From contig CAMPHP010000179.1 of NCBI GenBank assembly GCA_946885925.1, forward strand, positions 1 through 6,601: 6,601 nucleotides of DNA, written 5' to 3'. Position 1 is the stretch's first letter; every line of letters starts with the position of its first letter. Of the stretch, positions 1-5,597 are shown piece after piece. The stretch is from an uncultured Litorilinea sp. GTDB lineage: Bacteria > Chloroflexota > Anaerolineae > Caldilineales > Caldilineaceae. The position numbers were made by a program, and so were the translations under genes. Below the pieces are notes generated by a model that saw only the letters and a program-made list of their open reading frames with translations, did not search any database and was not told the DNA's origin.

Positions 1-124
1 TGCTACGAGTTCTAGGTCGGATTCACCAGCACAGCCATCTATTTGCTGTGTCTCATGAAATCCTTGTTAGTTTCGCAGCGATTTGGCATCAGGAGAGGCA
101 TCAAATCAGGCTCATTTTTGGCTC

Positions 125-138
125 AATTTGATCAAATT
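125..138. repeat. 14-bp perfect palindrome centred on GATC
   Basis: AATTTGATCAAATT is its own reverse complement. It is AT-rich and lies just past the terminator stem in the direction of regulator transcription. It could add U-rich or structured RNA to the termination region, or it could be a protein-binding site. Nothing in the sequence decides between these. Confidence 0.4.
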
Positions 139-140
139 TA

Positions 141-169
141 TAAAGCCAACCCATTATGGATTGGCTTTA
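141..169 (-). terminator. Stem-loop terminator downstream of the regulator gene
   Basis: TAAAGCCAA (141-149) pairs perfectly with TTGGCTTTA (161-169), giving a 9-bp stem. After one mismatch, CCA (151-153) pairs with TGG (157-159) around a TTA loop. The stem begins about 40 bases beyond the regulator's TAG stop. Read on the minus strand it is followed by TAAATTTG, a short and imperfect U-rich run. On the plus strand it is followed only by ACAAG after the TTTA, so minus-strand termination is favoured, although a bidirectional role is possible. Confidence 0.6.
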
Positions 170-209
170 ACAAGACGTGGGGGAAAAATGTCGCTGTATT
201 GAATGAATT

Positions 210-3200
210 CTATTGCATTAACAGCGCAAAAAGCTCTTCGGTTTGGGGCGAAGGCGGCGCGGCAATTTCCTCTTGTAAGGCTCTCTGACATAACGAATAT
301 TGCCTGGCTACACCGGCCCGGTTTCCAGTGGCAGCATAGATGCGCATGGCGAGCCGGTGGGCATCCTCAGAACACGGGTCCTCGTACAGCACACGCTGGC
401 ACCATTCCAGCGCCGTATCGATTGCGGCGGCTTGAAAGGTTAGCTGTGCCAGACTCAGAGCTGTCTCCAGATAGATCTGGCGCATCCGTTCACGTTCCAG
501 TGATGTCCAGTCTGCTTCGGTGTCTGGCATGTAGGCACCCCCGTAATAACTTAGGCCCAGCGTATACGCTTCGATTTGCTCGGCAGGGTCTGAGGTGGCA
601 TCCCCGGTTTCTACATGGTGTAGAAAGAGCTCGACGTCATACTCATAGTCCAGCGATACGTCAAAGCGATAAATACCATCTTCAAAAAGAATTACTTCCT
701 GGTCCAGTGCACTTCGCATGCGGTAGATGGCATTTTTGAAGCGGGTCTTGAGTTGGTCTGGTGAACAATCGGGCCAGAAGTGTATGCCGATTTGTTCCTT
801 GCTCAATCCTTCTGGATGTGCCAGTAAACAGAAAAGTAGATCGCGCGAGACACGCGTTTTCCAATCTTTTAACGCGATCGGCTGCCCATTGACCGACACC
901 TCGGCGCGGCCCAGGGCGCGCATCACAAGCGCAGGCGGCTCAACTGGTATATGCGGAAACAGGGGGCGAACCTGGTGACGGAACTCGCGGCGCAGGAGCG
1001 GGCGCTGGGATTGAAACAGTTCAACCGCTGCCAACAATTGGTTGCGGTAGCCAATTTGAGGGCCGCGCACCGGCATGGCCCGGAGCAGATCGCTCACCTG
1101 GCTGGCGACGACGACCACAGCGTGCTGGCTATCAAGCTGGGCAATGAGGGGCAGGGCTGTATCCAATTCGTGCGCTGCCTCACTTTGTTTGCCTGCCGCC
1201 TGGTAGGCGGCAACCAGTAAGATCCGTGTCCTGGCTTCGTCTGTGGTTTGGCCGCCTTGTGCAAAGCAGACTGCTGCATCATGAAGTGGCTCCAAGGCTT
1301 GCCGCGGTGACCCTTGCGCCATGTAGTAGCGCCCCATCGCCTGCCGGTAGAGTCCCCATTCATAGCTGGAATTCTTGCTCAAAACCAGGTGTCCGGCTGT
1401 GTCCAAACACTCATAAGCAATATTCCATTCGTGTGCCGACCAGGCTAGCGCCGCGCGTGCCAGTTCGAGATAAAGAACCAGAAATTGCTCGTCTAACCGC
1501 CGCGCCAGCGGGTATGCCTCAAGATAAAAAGTTTGGGCGACTTGGAGCAGCCCGGCTTCGAATACAAGGTCTCCCAGGCTGGTAAGCGCAAAGGCTTCCA
1601 TGCGCGCATACCCGCCGCGTCGCGCACAATCGATTGCTTGGGTCAGTGCCGTAAATGCCTCTCTGTGCTCTCCCTGTTCCTGGTAGAAGACCCCCAGGCT
1701 ATTCAAGACAGTGGCCTGGCCCATGAGGTTACGCAGACCACGCCACGCTTCGAGCGCATATAGATAGAGGGGTTGGGCTAGAGCCTTTTGTCCCGCATTG
1801 TCGTGGGTGATTGCGATTTCCATGGACAGGGTCGCCATGTTCTGCGCGTCCTCTGCCTGTTGATAGAGTTCAAGCGAACGCTCCTGCCACCGGAGTCCCT
1901 CCGCCAAATCTCCCTGCATACAGAAGCCAAGTCCCTTGGAGCGATAGGCCAGGGCCTTAATGCGTAGGTGTTCTCGCTGCTCGGCCTCGTTCTCCTCATC
2001 ATTGGGCGCGCTGTCCAGCTTGTCAAGCACTCCCAGTGCCGCCTCTGCGTCGTTGATGGATTGTTGATAGGCACCACGAAAACGATGGCCTATCGAACGG
2101 TGGGCTAAAATCTGCGCTAGCAGCATACTGGGCGCTTCTTTGTCCAGCAGATTTTCTGCATCGGTCAGCCGCTTTAGTCCCTGTTCGACTTGCCCAAGAA
2201 GTATCGAACAGTATGCCTGCAAGCCCAGGAACTTAGGCTGTGCGCGCATAACAGGCGCTGGTAACTTGTCCAACCATTCCTGCAGGAGCACGATGCGCCC
2301 CGCATAGATCATCTGCAACCCCGCTGTCTCGACTAGCCGGACGAGGGCTGTGGGGTCGTCAAGCCGTTCAGCATAGAGATATGCCTGTTCCCACTGCTCC
2401 TTTTGCAGCCAGACCTCGACCAGCCGGCGCAGGATCGTCTGTACTTCAGCGGGCCGCTCGCTTTGCAGCCTCCGCTGTAGAAAATCCTGAAATAGGTGAT
2501 GATAGCGCAGGCTGACACCTTGCTCGCCAATGGGTGTGACAAACAGATTTCTTTGGAGCAGCGCATCTAGGAGACTCTGCCAGCTTTCTCCGGCAGGGCA
2601 CCATGCCGGCTCGAAAACTTCCTTACAGAGTTCTTCGTCAAACTCATCCAAATAGGAAGTGCGCAGCAAGAAATCGCGCAGCGCAACCGGCTGTTGATTC
2701 AATACTTGGTTGGCAAGATAGCCATAGAGGTCAATGCCGGAGCTGCGTAGGAGACGCATACGGCTCGCCATATGCAGTTGTTTTGTATTTGCCGAGAGCA
2801 ACATGCCTGTAATCCAGCCCTCGGTGGAGGTCACCATCTCTTCAGCTTCGGCGTCGCTGATGATCTGGTTGTAGTTCTGACGGGCGAGTGCTTGCAGTTC
2901 ATCTGGCCTGAAGGCAAGTTCCTGGAAATCCAGCCCATCCACGGCCCCGCGCGCAACCAGCAAAGCTAGATCGGGCAGCGTCAACAGTGTGCGCGAGGCC
3001 AAGATGATATGGCAGTAGTCACCTGCATCTTGGAGGAACTGGCTGACAAAGCAGCCAATCGGCTCGCAGTCGTCAACCAGATGATAGTCGTCAATGACGA
3101 GGACGAAGCGTTGGCTTACCTGGGCATAGAGTTCATTGACTAGGAGCGTGACGAATTGCTCTAAGGAGATATGCCCAGCTTCGAGGTTCTGGAGCGCGGC

Positions 3201-3494
3201 ATTTGCATCCTCCCCAAAGTTTGGAAATTGTTGTGCAATGGCGGCGATAAAGTGGGCAGCAAAGCGGTGTAGGTTACGGTCGGCTGCGCTGAGGGCATAC
3301 CAGCAAGCGGGCATGTCAAGCGTGTTGACGAAATCTATCAACGCTGTTGTCTTGCCATATCCGGCAGGGGCAATGACCAGGATCAATTGGTGGTCGAGTA
3401 GTCCCTGCAAAGTTTGTAACAGCCGAGGACGTGATAATAGATCGGGACGATGCCGAGGTCGTACGACTTTCGTACGCGTGATCGGTAGTTGCAT
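210..3494 (-). CDS. MalT-type STAND ATPase transcriptional regulator with C-terminal SARP/BTAD module
   Basis: A 1094-residue cytoplasmic regulator expected to bind ATP and an inducer and to activate transcription. The N-terminus has the MalT-family lead-in (TKVVRPRHRP near residue 8, then LLSRPRLLQTL). Walker A is APAGYGKTT at 42-50 and Walker B is VLVIDDYH at 131-138. ILASR (164-168) is a likely sensor arginine, and TEGWITG (224-230) is a family hallmark. Residues of about 360-830 are Ala/Leu-rich helical repeats, TPR-like, the probable ligand-sensing region. A winged-helix domain (about 856-945, starting ALGRAEVSVNG) and a BTAD-type helical domain (about 955-1094) follow. Known MalT proteins end in a LuxR-type helix-turn-helix; here the SARP/AfsR-type module replaces it. 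The frame is intact, and the start fits the family N-terminus. A GGAG lies about 12 bases before the ATG, which is rather far. It is transcribed divergently from the hydrolase gene, so it is a plausible regulator of that gene. The ligand is unknown. Confidence 0.93.
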   Translation of the reverse strand: MQLPITRTKVVRPRHRPDLLSRPRLLQTLQGLLDHQLILVIAPAGYGKTTALIDFVNTLDMPACWYALSAADRNLHRFAAHFIAAIAQQFPNFGEDANAALQNLEAGHISLEQFVTLLVNELYAQVSQRFVLVIDDYHLVDDCEPIGCFVSQFLQDAGDYCHIILASRTLLTLPDLALLVARGAVDGLDFQELAFRPDELQALARQNYNQIISDAEAEEMVTSTEGWITGMLLSANTKQLHMASRMRLLRSSGIDLYGYLANQVLNQQPVALRDFLLRTSYLDEFDEELCKEVFEPAWCPAGESWQSLLDALLQRNLFVTPIGEQGVSLRYHHLFQDFLQRRLQSERPAEVQTILRRLVEVWLQKEQWEQAYLYAERLDDPTALVRLVETAGLQMIYAGRIVLLQEWLDKLPAPVMRAQPKFLGLQAYCSILLGQVEQGLKRLTDAENLLDKEAPSMLLAQILAHRSIGHRFRGAYQQSINDAEAALGVLDKLDSAPNDEENEAEQREHLRIKALAYRSKGLGFCMQGDLAEGLRWQERSLELYQQAEDAQNMATLSMEIAITHDNAGQKALAQPLYLYALEAWRGLRNLMGQATVLNSLGVFYQEQGEHREAFTALTQAIDCARRGGYARMEAFALTSLGDLVFEAGLLQVAQTFYLEAYPLARRLDEQFLVLYLELARAALAWSAHEWNIAYECLDTAGHLVLSKNSSYEWGLYRQAMGRYYMAQGSPRQALEPLHDAAVCFAQGGQTTDEARTRILLVAAYQAAGKQSEAAHELDTALPLIAQLDSQHAVVVVASQVSDLLRAMPVRGPQIGYRNQLLAAVELFQSQRPLLRREFRHQVRPLFPHIPVEPPALVMRALGRAEVSVNGQPIALKDWKTRVSRDLLFCLLAHPEGLSKEQIGIHFWPDCSPDQLKTRFKNAIYRMRSALDQEVILFEDGIYRFDVSLDYEYDVELFLHHVETGDATSDPAEQIEAYTLGLSYYGGAYMPDTEADWTSLERERMRQIYLETALSLAQLTFQAAAIDTALEWCQRVLYEDPCSEDAHRLAMRIYAATGNRAGVARQYSLCQRALQEEIAAPPSPQTEELFALLMQ

Positions 3495-3516
3495 GGGAAC
3501 TTGCAGCTCCAGGCCA

Positions 3517-3556
3517 ATGTTGCAGTGGTATTTGTCATTCTGGCAAATTGCAACAT
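3517..3556. repeat. Spaced 8-bp inverted repeat ATGTTGCA / TGCAACAT
   Basis: ATGTTGCA (3517-3524) and TGCAACAT (3549-3556) are exact reverse complements separated by 24 bases. They lie inside the predicted 5' leader of the regulator mRNA. The arm cores share TTGCA with the downstream palindrome at 3676-3689, which suggests one protein-binding word used several times. A leader hairpin in the regulator mRNA is the alternative. Confidence 0.45.
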
Positions 3557-3599
3557 GCGGCAGAACAAACCTGCCACATTAATCAGCCGCTATTTCATA

Positions 3600-3628
3600 T
3601 TGCCGAGTACACGGTATCGTATTATACC
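3600..3628 (+). promoter_or_regulatory. Candidate promoter toward the hydrolase gene
   Basis: TTGCCG (3600-3605) and TATACC (3623-3628) are 17 bases apart, each matching four of six consensus bases. Transcription would begin near 3635, leaving a leader of about 130 bases that contains the tandem repeat and the palindrome, so a protein bound there could block elongation or initiation. The -10 overlaps the minus-strand TATAAT. The evidence is weak. No better plus-strand promoter was found nearer the ATG, so an activator-dependent promoter with poor consensus is also possible. Confidence 0.25.
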
Positions 3629-3651
3629 AGGTGATAGGCACTAGTGGATAA
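3621..3651 (-). promoter_or_regulatory. Candidate promoter of the regulator gene
   Basis: On the minus strand the bases at 3626-3621 read TATAAT, a perfect -10 box. The -35 is poor: TTATCC (3651-3646) at 19-base spacing is the best match. That -35 lies inside the first copy of the 11-bp tandem repeat, as expected where an activator substitutes for -35 contacts. The start would be near 3614, about 120 bases before the ATG. The arrangement suggests autoregulation, which is inference. Confidence 0.4.
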
Positions 3652-3667
3652 CAGCAGGATAACAGCA
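3646..3667. repeat. Exact tandem 11-bp direct repeat, possible SARP-type operator
   Basis: GGATAACAGCA occurs twice back to back (3646-3656 and 3657-3667) with no mismatch. Eleven bases is about one helical turn. SARP-family winged-helix proteins are known to bind direct heptamer repeats spaced by 11 bp near -35 regions, and the adjacent regulator carries this type of DNA-binding domain. Assigning the repeat as its operator is inference. A chance short duplication is the alternative. Confidence 0.45.
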
Positions 3668-3675
3668 AAAGAGCC

Positions 3676-3689
3676 GCAGTTGCAACTGC
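3676..3689. repeat. Perfect 14-bp palindrome GCAGTTGCAACTGC
   Basis: The sequence is its own reverse complement, with a TTGCAA core, and begins nine bases after the tandem repeat. It has the form of a binding site for a dimeric regulator. The following GTTTTGTG is too short a T-run, and the stem has no loop, so a terminator is unlikely. Confidence 0.45.
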
Positions 3690-3766
3690 CGTTTTGTGCG
3701 AGGGGCAATAAGGTTACCGCTGAGTTTACTTTTACCAACGATCACGGAGCATAGTAGGCAGCCATT

Positions 3767-4504
3767 ATGAGTACCCACAACGGACAAGCCACTTCATCAG
3801 CACGGCACTCTACAGGTCAGACTGCGGCAACGCCGGTGCGCGCTGACGTTTTTGTGACCATCGCAGAGGCGAGCAGCGTTATCTCGCGCACTGTTCCCGC
3901 CGTTGCCTTCATCGAAAATCCACCGTTGTGGGGAGCGGCGGGCTGGAACAATGTCACAACCTCCTTAGCATCCTGCGTGGGGGCTTACAAGGTTCATCTC
4001 TTTCCATTTGGATTGCTTGACCCCTGGAATAGCAATGAAAGTGGGCCAACTGAAGCGGCTCCTTCGCTTTGGGCTACAGACAATCGTCTAGTGACGGCAT
4101 TGCGTAAGATTCGCGAGTGTGACCCCACTGCCCCGATTATCCTGACGCTCTATGGTGCTTGTTGGTGGATGAAGGGCAAACTCCATGCAAGTAATGGCAC
4201 AACTACCTTGATGACCTCCTTGATGACCTATGCCGAGAGATATAGTGCTGAGGGTCGGGTGATGATTAATTACCTGGATGATTGGTTGCTCATGGTAGAC
4301 AAGGCTGTGCAATTGGCAGCGGCAGAGGGTTGCCGTGATTTCGAGGTCTGGAATGAAGCCAAAGGCTTTTACAGCGTCCCTTCTGGTAGTGGACAAACTT
4401 GGGACGCTCGATATGAAGCGGGCACAGCCAACCATGCCGACATGGGGTATAGCTATTTTTATAAGGCAACTGCCGAGCAGGTGGTTGTCACGATGACGCG
4501 GTGA
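3767..4504 (+). CDS. Glycoside hydrolase, N-terminal fragment with presumed acid/base (245 aa)
   Basis: This is the N-terminal half of a (beta/alpha)8 glycosidase. The first 25 or so residues are Ser/Thr/Ala-rich without a hydrophobic core, so no Sec or Tat signal is visible and the product would appear cytoplasmic. From about residue 26 there are barrel-like strands (VFVTIAEA, KVHLFPFG, IILTLYG). FEVWNEAKGF (193-202) fits the acid/base motif of clan GH-A, with Glu197 following Asn as is typical. The end at MTR is abrupt, with no domain boundary. An in-frame TAG at 3755-3757 lies just upstream, making ATG 3767 the first available ATG. The ribosome site is weak: AGTAGG (3753-3758) is eight bases away, and the GGAG at 3746-3749 is too far. 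The exact substrate cannot be read from the sequence. Confidence 0.7.
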   Translation: MSTHNGQATSSARHSTGQTAATPVRADVFVTIAEASSVISRTVPAVAFIENPPLWGAAGWNNVTTSLASCVGAYKVHLFPFGLLDPWNSNESGPTEAAPSLWATDNRLVTALRKIRECDPTAPIILTLYGACWWMKGKLHASNGTTTLMTSLMTYAERYSAEGRVMINYLDDWLLMVDKAVQLAAAEGCRDFEVWNEAKGFYSVPSGSGQTWDARYEAGTANHADMGYSYFYKATAEQVVVTMTR

Positions 4505-4546
4505 GGGATTGCTCGCAACCAGTATCGTATCGGCGGGCCATATCCC
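4505..4546 (+). other. Foldable stem immediately after the in-frame TGA
   Basis: GGGAT (4505-4509) can pair with ATCCC (4542-4546), and inside it GCTCGC (4511-4516) pairs with GCGGGC (4533-4538) with one G-U, leaving a 16-base loop. The stem starts at the base after the TGA, where bacterial selenocysteine insertion elements and some readthrough structures lie. The loop (AACCAG...) does not match the known fdhF-type apical loop. The same bases encode the conserved-looking IGGP segment, which may explain the GC-rich pairing by chance. Confidence 0.25.
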
Positions 4547-5314
4547 GTGCTGTCAACTCAGGGCGGCATCTCTGCCAATGCGATAGCCAACACGCATCCT
4601 CTCTACCAATATGGGAGCCAGTGGGGCTATGCCAACAAAGCGCCTATCAATTTTACGCGAGAGTTCCTGGGGCATGCTCGCAAAGAGGGATTTGAGTTCG
4701 ATGTGTTGACATTGGATTTAAGTACTTCTTTACAGGATGGGAGTTTGCAGGATGGGAGTTTAGAGGACGGGAGTTATCCATCGAGTGATCCATTTGACTA
4801 TACTGCCAAGTTTCAACATGTTACGCAGTATTGGCGGGATGTGCTAGGAGAATTCGGGTTCGATAGGGATATGGACTTGGATTATGGAGAGATTTATTCC
4901 TTCCCTATACCTGGCTTCCAAGCCAAAGGCAATGAGATATTGCGAGCGGCATTGTGGGCGGACTGTCTTAAGCACTGTGTCATAGGGCGCGTGCGTTATC
5001 CAATCATGTGGGGAGCGATAGGCACAGCGCAGGGCAGTAACAGCAGCGAAGGAGGGCTCGTTAGCGACCCGTCACTTGGAGCAGGCTACGGCACACTTAC
5101 GCGCACGGGTGAAATTGCGCGATATTTCAAAGAGGAGTTTGGGCCAGGTAGGGCCATTTACGCCGTGTCAAGTAGTGATGGGCGGATTGATGGTCTCGCC
5201 AGCACAACAGCGGCTCTCCTATACAACAAAAGTGGCGAGACCCTGACCGTCTCGGTCGCTGGCACACGCCAGACGTTTGCCGGGTACGAAGCCAAGTTAC
5301 TCAAGATCGGTTGA
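4505..5314 (+). CDS. Glycoside hydrolase, C-terminal fragment with presumed nucleophile
   Basis: This continues the upstream frame directly after the TGA. A GTG at 4547 could serve as a restart, but no Shine-Dalgarno sequence precedes it, and it would drop the conserved-looking GGPYP segment, so independent translation is doubtful. Counting from GTG 4547 as residue 1, the features are a Gln/Asp/Gly/Ser repeat (about 62-76), then DLDYGEIYSFP (110-120), where the Glu in YGE (115) is the best candidate nucleophile. Barrel-closing strands (RYPIMWGAIG) follow. The last 50 or so residues (TTAALLYNKSGETLTVSVAG and onward) look like the small beta-sandwich that caps many GH39- and GH30-like enzymes. 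The likely role is retaining beta-glycosidase if joined with the upstream half; alone it is probably inactive. Confidence 0.6.
   Translation, partial: GIARNQYRIGGPYPVLSTQGGISANAIANTHPLYQYGSQWGYANKAPINFTREFLGHARKEGFEFDVLTLDLSTSLQDGSLQDGSLEDGSYPSSDPFDYTAKFQHVTQYWRDVLGEFGFDRDMDLDYGEIYSFPIPGFQAKGNEILRAALWADCLKHCVIGRVRYPIMWGAIGTAQGSNSSEGGLVSDPSLGAGYGTLTRTGEIARYFKEEFGPGRAIYAVSSSDGRIDGLASTTAALLYNKSGETLTVSVAGTRQTFAGYEAKLLKIG
4730..4774 (+). repeat. In-frame 15-bp tandem triplication (LQDGS, LQDGS, LEDGS)
   Basis: There are three consecutive 15-base units. The first two differ at one base (TTA versus TTG), and the third differs at a few positions and gives Glu for Gln. The encoded pentapeptides form an acidic, flexible, surface-loop-like segment in the C-terminal half of the hydrolase, between the strand around FDVLTLDL and the helix beginning DPFDYTAKF. 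The length is a multiple of three, so the frame is kept. It is typical of replication slippage, probably recent for the first two copies. Confidence 0.85.
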
Positions 5315-5379
5315 AGCATGGAGCGCGAATTGTCACAACTCATACACTGCCGTCCGCAATTGACCCCATCATCGCAATT

Positions 5380-5409
5380 TTGTCCGGCTCCATCCAACCC
5401 GTGTATACT
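5380..5409 (+). promoter_or_regulatory. Candidate promoter of the epimerase-like gene
   Basis: TTGTCC (5380-5385) and TATACT (5404-5409) are separated by 18 bases and match four and five of six consensus bases. The start would be near 5416, giving a leader of about 180 bases before the ATG at 5598. This would let the downstream gene be expressed independently of the interrupted hydrolase. Confidence 0.35.
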
Positions 5410-5584
5410 GCACCGCGGTTGCCCATTGCCTTCTTACCTTGTACCCTGGCATGAGTCGCTCGCATTGTACCCCTACCTTCTTCGTCGTCATCCACTGCCA
5501 TCCAGAGCGTCTACCCATCCGTTATTGGCATGTGCCTCCTACGGGGCATCGCTTCTTGTCTGCTCGGTACCACCAGCGGCGATA

Positions 5585-5591
5585 GAGGGAG
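5585..5591 (+). promoter_or_regulatory. Ribosome binding site deciding the epimerase-like start
   Basis: GAGGGAG lies six bases before ATG 5598 and is the clearest Shine-Dalgarno match in the window. It selects this ATG over the in-frame ATGs at 5634 and 5646, which have no such site and would shorten the region in front of the twin-arginine motif. Confidence 0.65.
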
Positions 5592-5597
5592 TTTTGT

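Larger units (their letters stand above)
1..209. other. Intergenic region, 3' side of the regulator gene
   Basis: No convincing gene lies here. A plus-strand frame is open from the window edge to a TGA at 129-131 (about 42 codons, His-rich, no recognisable motif). It could be the tail of a convergent gene, but 42 codons are too few to judge. Structures present are a short hairpin (CACAGC at 30-35 pairing with GCTGTG at 45-50), a 14-bp palindrome (125-138) and a strong stem-loop (141-169). If the plus-strand tail is real, the strong stem-loop would lie between two convergent stop codons and could serve both genes. Confidence 0.5.
3495..3766. promoter_or_regulatory. Divergent intergenic control region
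   Basis: This 272-base spacer separates the start codons of the regulator (minus) and the hydrolase (plus), so it must hold the promoters of both if they are expressed from here. It has far more short symmetric structure than expected: an inverted repeat (3517-3556), overlapping promoter candidates on opposite strands (3600-3651), an exact 11-bp tandem repeat (3646-3667) and a perfect palindrome (3676-3689). The word TTGCA occurs five times on the plus strand between 3489 and 3684, and two of these extend to TTGCAA. No intrinsic terminator or RNA gene is evident. Confidence 0.7.
3767..5314 (+). pseudogene. Clan GH-A glycoside hydrolase frame interrupted by an in-frame TGA
   Basis: One reading frame of 516 codons runs from the ATG at 3767 to the TGA at 5312-5314, broken only by TGA at codon 246 (4502-4504). 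No shift of frame is needed. The residues after the stop (GIARNQY, then RIGGPYP) read as normal protein and fit the 'IGGP' strand that follows the acid/base segment in GH39-like enzymes. The presumed acid/base Glu (WNE, residue 197) and presumed nucleophile Glu (YGE, residue 375) fall on opposite sides of the stop, so neither fragment alone should be active. Likely causes are a nonsense mutation or a sequencing error; recoding is less likely. The frame also carries a 15-bp triplication (4730-4774). The codon at 246 could have been Leu, Arg, Gly, Ser, Trp or Cys by one substitution. GH39 assignment is tentative. Confidence 0.7.
5315..5597 (+). other. Spacer between the hydrolase and epimerase-like genes
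   Basis: No gene is supported in these 283 bases. An open frame across 5318-5668 is Pro/Ser/His-rich, lacks any motif and overlaps the well-marked start of the next gene. The plus strand is rich in pyrimidines. CGCAATT occurs at 5355-5361 and 5373-5379, and TTGTACCC at 5439-5446 and 5465-5472. No GC-rich stem with a following T-run was found, so no terminator for the hydrolase gene can be placed and read-through into the next gene is possible. Confidence 0.5.

Noticed and set aside
1..37. Possible tRNA 3' end (GTTCTAGG followed by a GCCA)
   Set aside because: I tested the T-arm and acceptor spacing for both TTC positions. The five-base T-stem does not pair, and the T-loop lacks the purine-A pattern.
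30..51. Hairpin CACAGC / GCTGTG as an intrinsic terminator
   Set aside because: The stem is only six base pairs and is followed by TCTCATGAAA with no T-run. It lies inside an open plus-strand frame of unknown status.
203..739. 178-codon plus-strand open frame antisense to the regulator gene
   Set aside because: It lies wholly opposite a clearly conserved coding region, has an Arg/His/Pro-rich composition typical of shadow frames and shows no motif. The same applies to the other frames opposite the regulator (for example 727-978, 951-1220, 1226-1585 and 3136-3582).
4501..4695. GTG start overlapping the interrupting TGA, opening a 64-codon frame
   Set aside because: The frame differs from the hydrolase and gives an unrelated Ser/Arg-rich peptide, whereas the original frame continues into recognisable hydrolase sequence.
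3767..5314. Alternative genetic code with TGA read as Trp
   Set aside because: Trp in this gene and its neighbours is encoded by TGG, and the same hydrolase frame ends with TGA where the protein has a natural C-terminus.
5439..5472. TTGTACCC direct repeat as an operator
   Set aside because: There are two 8-base copies 26 bases apart in a pyrimidine-rich spacer, with no symmetry and no link to a promoter. This could be chance.
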